Origin: Planctomycetales bacterium 71-10
Lineage (GTDB): Bacteria; Planctomycetota; Planctomycetia; Isosphaerales; Isosphaeraceae
DNA length: 35,056 nt
Direction of reading: 5' to 3'
NCBI GenBank assembly: GCA_001898385.1
Contig: MKTT01000061.1
Coordinates: 86,856 to 121,911, forward strand
Part shown: positions 33,499-35,056 of the stretch, piece after piece
Position numbering within the stretch: the stretch's first letter is position 1
Layout: each line of letters begins with the position of its first letter
Program-made: the position numbers and the translations under genes
The notes under the pieces: generated by a model
Seen by the model: the letters and a program-made list of their open reading frames with translations, nothing else
Databases searched by the model: none
Told to the model about the DNA's origin: nothing

Positions 33499-33687
33499 CG
33501 CCGTCCGATCGCTTCTAGCTAGACCGAGGGGCGGCGCGGGGCCGCCTCGGGAGGGCCTTCGATCCCAGGAAGTCCCGGATTGTACCGCAATCGGACGCCC
33601 CTCGGACAGCCGACGTTCGGGCGTCGGGCGGGGCGTACCTTTGGATTTTGGCGAATCGCGTCGGGGTCGCGGGGGCCATCATGACGG

Positions 33688-33738
33688 CCTTCCCTCCTCG
33701 CGGGGGAAGGTGGCCCGCAGGGCCGGATGAGGGGGATG
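33688..33738 (+). repeat. Palindromic intergenic repeat, copy 1
   Basis: About 51 bp: a pseudo-palindrome CCTTCCCTCCTCGCGGGGGAAGG, then GGCCCGCAGGGCC (a small perfect palindrome) and GGATGAGGGGGATG. The copy at 33811 has the same plan on the opposite strand. REP/BIME-like or miniature-element type. Confidence 0.7.
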
Positions 33739-33810
33739 ACGCGCCAGAAGGCCGTCGAGATCCCGAGCCGGTCGGACGGGCCTTCGAAGCCCGACGCCGC
33801 CCGTGCTTGG

Positions 33811-33865
33811 CGTCCCCCTCATCTGACGCCTTCGGCGTCTGTCTTCCCCCGCGAGGGGGGAAGAC
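33811..33865 (-). repeat. Palindromic intergenic repeat, copy 2 (inverted)
   Basis: Reverse-oriented relative of copy 1. On the minus strand it reads GTCTTCCCCCCTCGCGG, then GGGGAAGAC, a different inner palindrome GACGCCGAAGGCGTC, and AGATGAGGGGGACG. Outer parts are conserved between the copies while the inner stem has changed with pairing kept, as expected if the RNA or DNA hairpin matters. 72 bp separate the copies. Confidence 0.7.
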
Positions 33866-33967
33866 GTCGAGGATCAACCGCCAAATTCCGCAGGCACACC
33901 CTCCGGGCGTCGCGGCCGGGCGGTGGACGGCCTCGCTACAATCGGGCGTCCCCGGGGAGGATCGCCG

Positions 33968-34909
33968 ATGAAGCCCGACGTGCTGATGACCCGACCTTCG
34001 ACGCCCGCCGCGCTCGCGGCCCTGGAGCGGCCGTTCCGCGTCCATCGCCTGTGGGAGGCGGCGGATCCGGCGGCCTTCCTGAAGGAGGTCGGCCCTTCGA
34101 TCCGGGGGATCGCCAGCGACGGCGGCGCGGGGGCCTCGGCCGAGCTGATGGGGGCGCTCCCGAGGCTGGAGATCGTCGCGATCAGCGCCGTGGGGCTGGA
34201 CGCCGTGGACCTGGGCCATGCGAAGGCCCGCGGGATCGTCGTCGCCAACACGCCCGACGTCCTGACGGAAGACGTGGCCGACATGGCCCTCGCCCTGCTG
34301 CTGGCCGCCGCCCGCGAGGTCGTGCCCGGCGACGCCCACGCCCGGTCCGGGGCCTGGGGACGCGAGGGGAACCGGCCGCTGACGCGCCGGGTGAACGGCA
34401 AGCGGGCGGGGATCCTCGGCCTGGGGCGGATCGGCCGGGCGGTGGCGCGTCGCCTGGAGGCGATGAACGTCCAGGTCGCCTACCACAACCGCCGCCCGAT
34501 CGAATCCCCCTACATCTATTATGGTCGCGCCTCGGACCTCGCCCGCGACGTCGACTTCCTGATCGTCACGGCCGCCGGCGGCGAGGGCAGCCGAGGGTTG
34601 GTCGACCGCGAGGTGATCGAGGCCCTGGGGCCCGACGGGATCCTGGTCAACGTGGCCCGCGGGTCGGTCGTCGACGAGGAGGCCCTGACCGACGCCCTTC
34701 GCGACGGTAAGCTCGCCGCCGCCGGCCTCGACGTCTTCGCCCACGAGCCCCATGTCCCCGAGGCCCTCCGGTCGTTGCCGAACGTCGTCCTCCAGCCCCA
34801 CATGGGGAGCGCGACCGTCGAGACCCGGGCGGCGATGGCCGACCTGGTCGTCCGCAACCTGGAGGCCCACTTCGCCGGCAAGCTCCTGCCGACCCCGGTG
34901 CCACTCTGA
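33968..34909 (+). CDS. D-2-hydroxyacid dehydrogenase (glyoxylate/hydroxypyruvate reductase type)
   Basis: 313 residues of the NAD(P)-dependent D-isomer-specific 2-hydroxyacid dehydrogenase family. Rossmann motif GLGRIG (151-156), catalytic R231 (NVARGS), E260 (FAHEP) and H278 (QPHMGS) are all present. HNRR (173-176) at the end of beta 2 carries two arginines where NADPH-specific glyoxylate/hydroxypyruvate reductases have basic residues, so NADPH is likely preferred. Likely reduces glyoxylate or hydroxypyruvate; substrate not certain. ATG 33968 has GGAGG 7 nt upstream. Divergent from cimA; last gene of the window. Confidence 0.92.
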   Translation: MKPDVLMTRPSTPAALAALERPFRVHRLWEAADPAAFLKEVGPSIRGIASDGGAGASAELMGALPRLEIVAISAVGLDAVDLGHAKARGIVVANTPDVLTEDVADMALALLLAAAREVVPGDAHARSGAWGREGNRPLTRRVNGKRAGILGLGRIGRAVARRLEAMNVQVAYHNRRPIESPYIYYGRASDLARDVDFLIVTAAGGEGSRGLVDREVIEALGPDGILVNVARGSVVDEEALTDALRDGKLAAAGLDVFAHEPHVPEALRSLPNVVLQPHMGSATVETRAAMADLVVRNLEAHFAGKLLPTPVPL

Positions 34910-35056
34910 CCCGCGGTGGGTCCGTTCGCCGTGGCGGATTTCGGCGATTTCGATGTAATATGTTGTGGGGTTTGGTTTTATGATTGGCGATTTCGGCTTC
35001 GTTCGTCGAAGGCGATAGGCAAAACTACAGACGGTCCTGATGGCCTACCCATCGAG
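34910..35056. other. AT-richer intergenic tail
   Basis: The last 147 bp are much less GC-rich than the rest, especially 34955-34990 (AATATGTTGTGGGGTTTGG and TTTTATGATT). GGCGATTTCG occurs at 34943-34952 and again at 34985-34994. No gene is seen; it may hold the promoter of a gene beyond the right edge. Confidence 0.35.

Larger units (their letters stand above)
33499..33967. other. 469-bp divergent intergenic region with repeats
   Basis: Lies between cimA and the 2-hydroxyacid dehydrogenase gene and should hold both promoters. The middle contains the inverted pair of repeats annotated separately. TGTACC and TTTGGATTTTGG near 33634-33652 are locally AT-rich, but I cannot define promoter boxes. 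No gene is supported. Confidence 0.4.

Noticed and set aside
1..35056. CRISPR arrays, insertion sequences, prophage genes
   Set aside because: I looked for regularly spaced repeats, transposase or integrase motifs and phage structural genes on both strands and found none.

Overview
The window comes from a high-GC bacterial chromosome that looks planctomycete, probably Isosphaeraceae-like. The clues are very high GC with codon use strongly biased to G/C third positions, a large secreted 'Pirellula/Verrucomicrobium-type' CxxCH heme protein with propeller and HEAT-like parts, a planctomycete-style bifunctional nuclease, and many long antisense open frames typical of such GC. No insertion sequence, integrase, phage gene or CRISPR array is visible.

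Layout. 1-7250 is mostly housekeeping: the 5' part of polA (leaving the left edge), a membrane-anchored coiled-coil protein, a GbsR/MarR-type regulator, a tiny ribbon-helix-helix protein, two identical tandem tRNA-Asn genes and a glycogen debranching enzyme (glgX). 7795-13970 holds two secreted proteins: the heme-binding dehydrogenase-like protein and a YncE propeller/phosphoesterase fusion. 13990-23704 is a compact accessory cassette: MoxR AAA+ ATPase, DUF5682 protein, VWA protein and SWIM zinc-finger protein in one overlapping operon, met tail-to-tail by a DUF4132 protein whose 3' end overlaps the SWIM gene by 40 bp. The gene set matches the E. coli yehI/yehL/yehM/yehP/yehQ set, whose function is poorly understood. 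23942-25526 holds two SDR oxidoreductases.

25570-27851 is the most interesting stretch. A Ro60 (TROVE) gene, apparently frameshifted at a run of eight G, is preceded on the same strand by two tRNA-shaped elements that are not normal tRNAs: acceptor stem and T-arm are present, but the anticodon arm is replaced by a long GC-rich structured insert. A further AT-richer stem-loop lies between them, and normal tRNA-Leu(TAA) and tRNA-Ser(TGA) genes lie upstream. Bacterial Y RNAs are known to be encoded near Ro60 genes and to contain a tRNA-mimicking domain, so these are good candidates for Y RNAs of this organism.

27909-33498 is a same-strand block of cimA (citramalate synthase), a Uma2-family nuclease, valS and a DUF151 bifunctional nuclease. 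After a 470-bp intergenic stretch with an inverted pair of palindromic repeats, a 2-hydroxyacid dehydrogenase closes the window, followed by a markedly AT-richer tail. Strong GC-rich hairpins, read as terminators, separate convergent genes at 3155-3192 and 25536-25565 and follow valS at 28389-28419.
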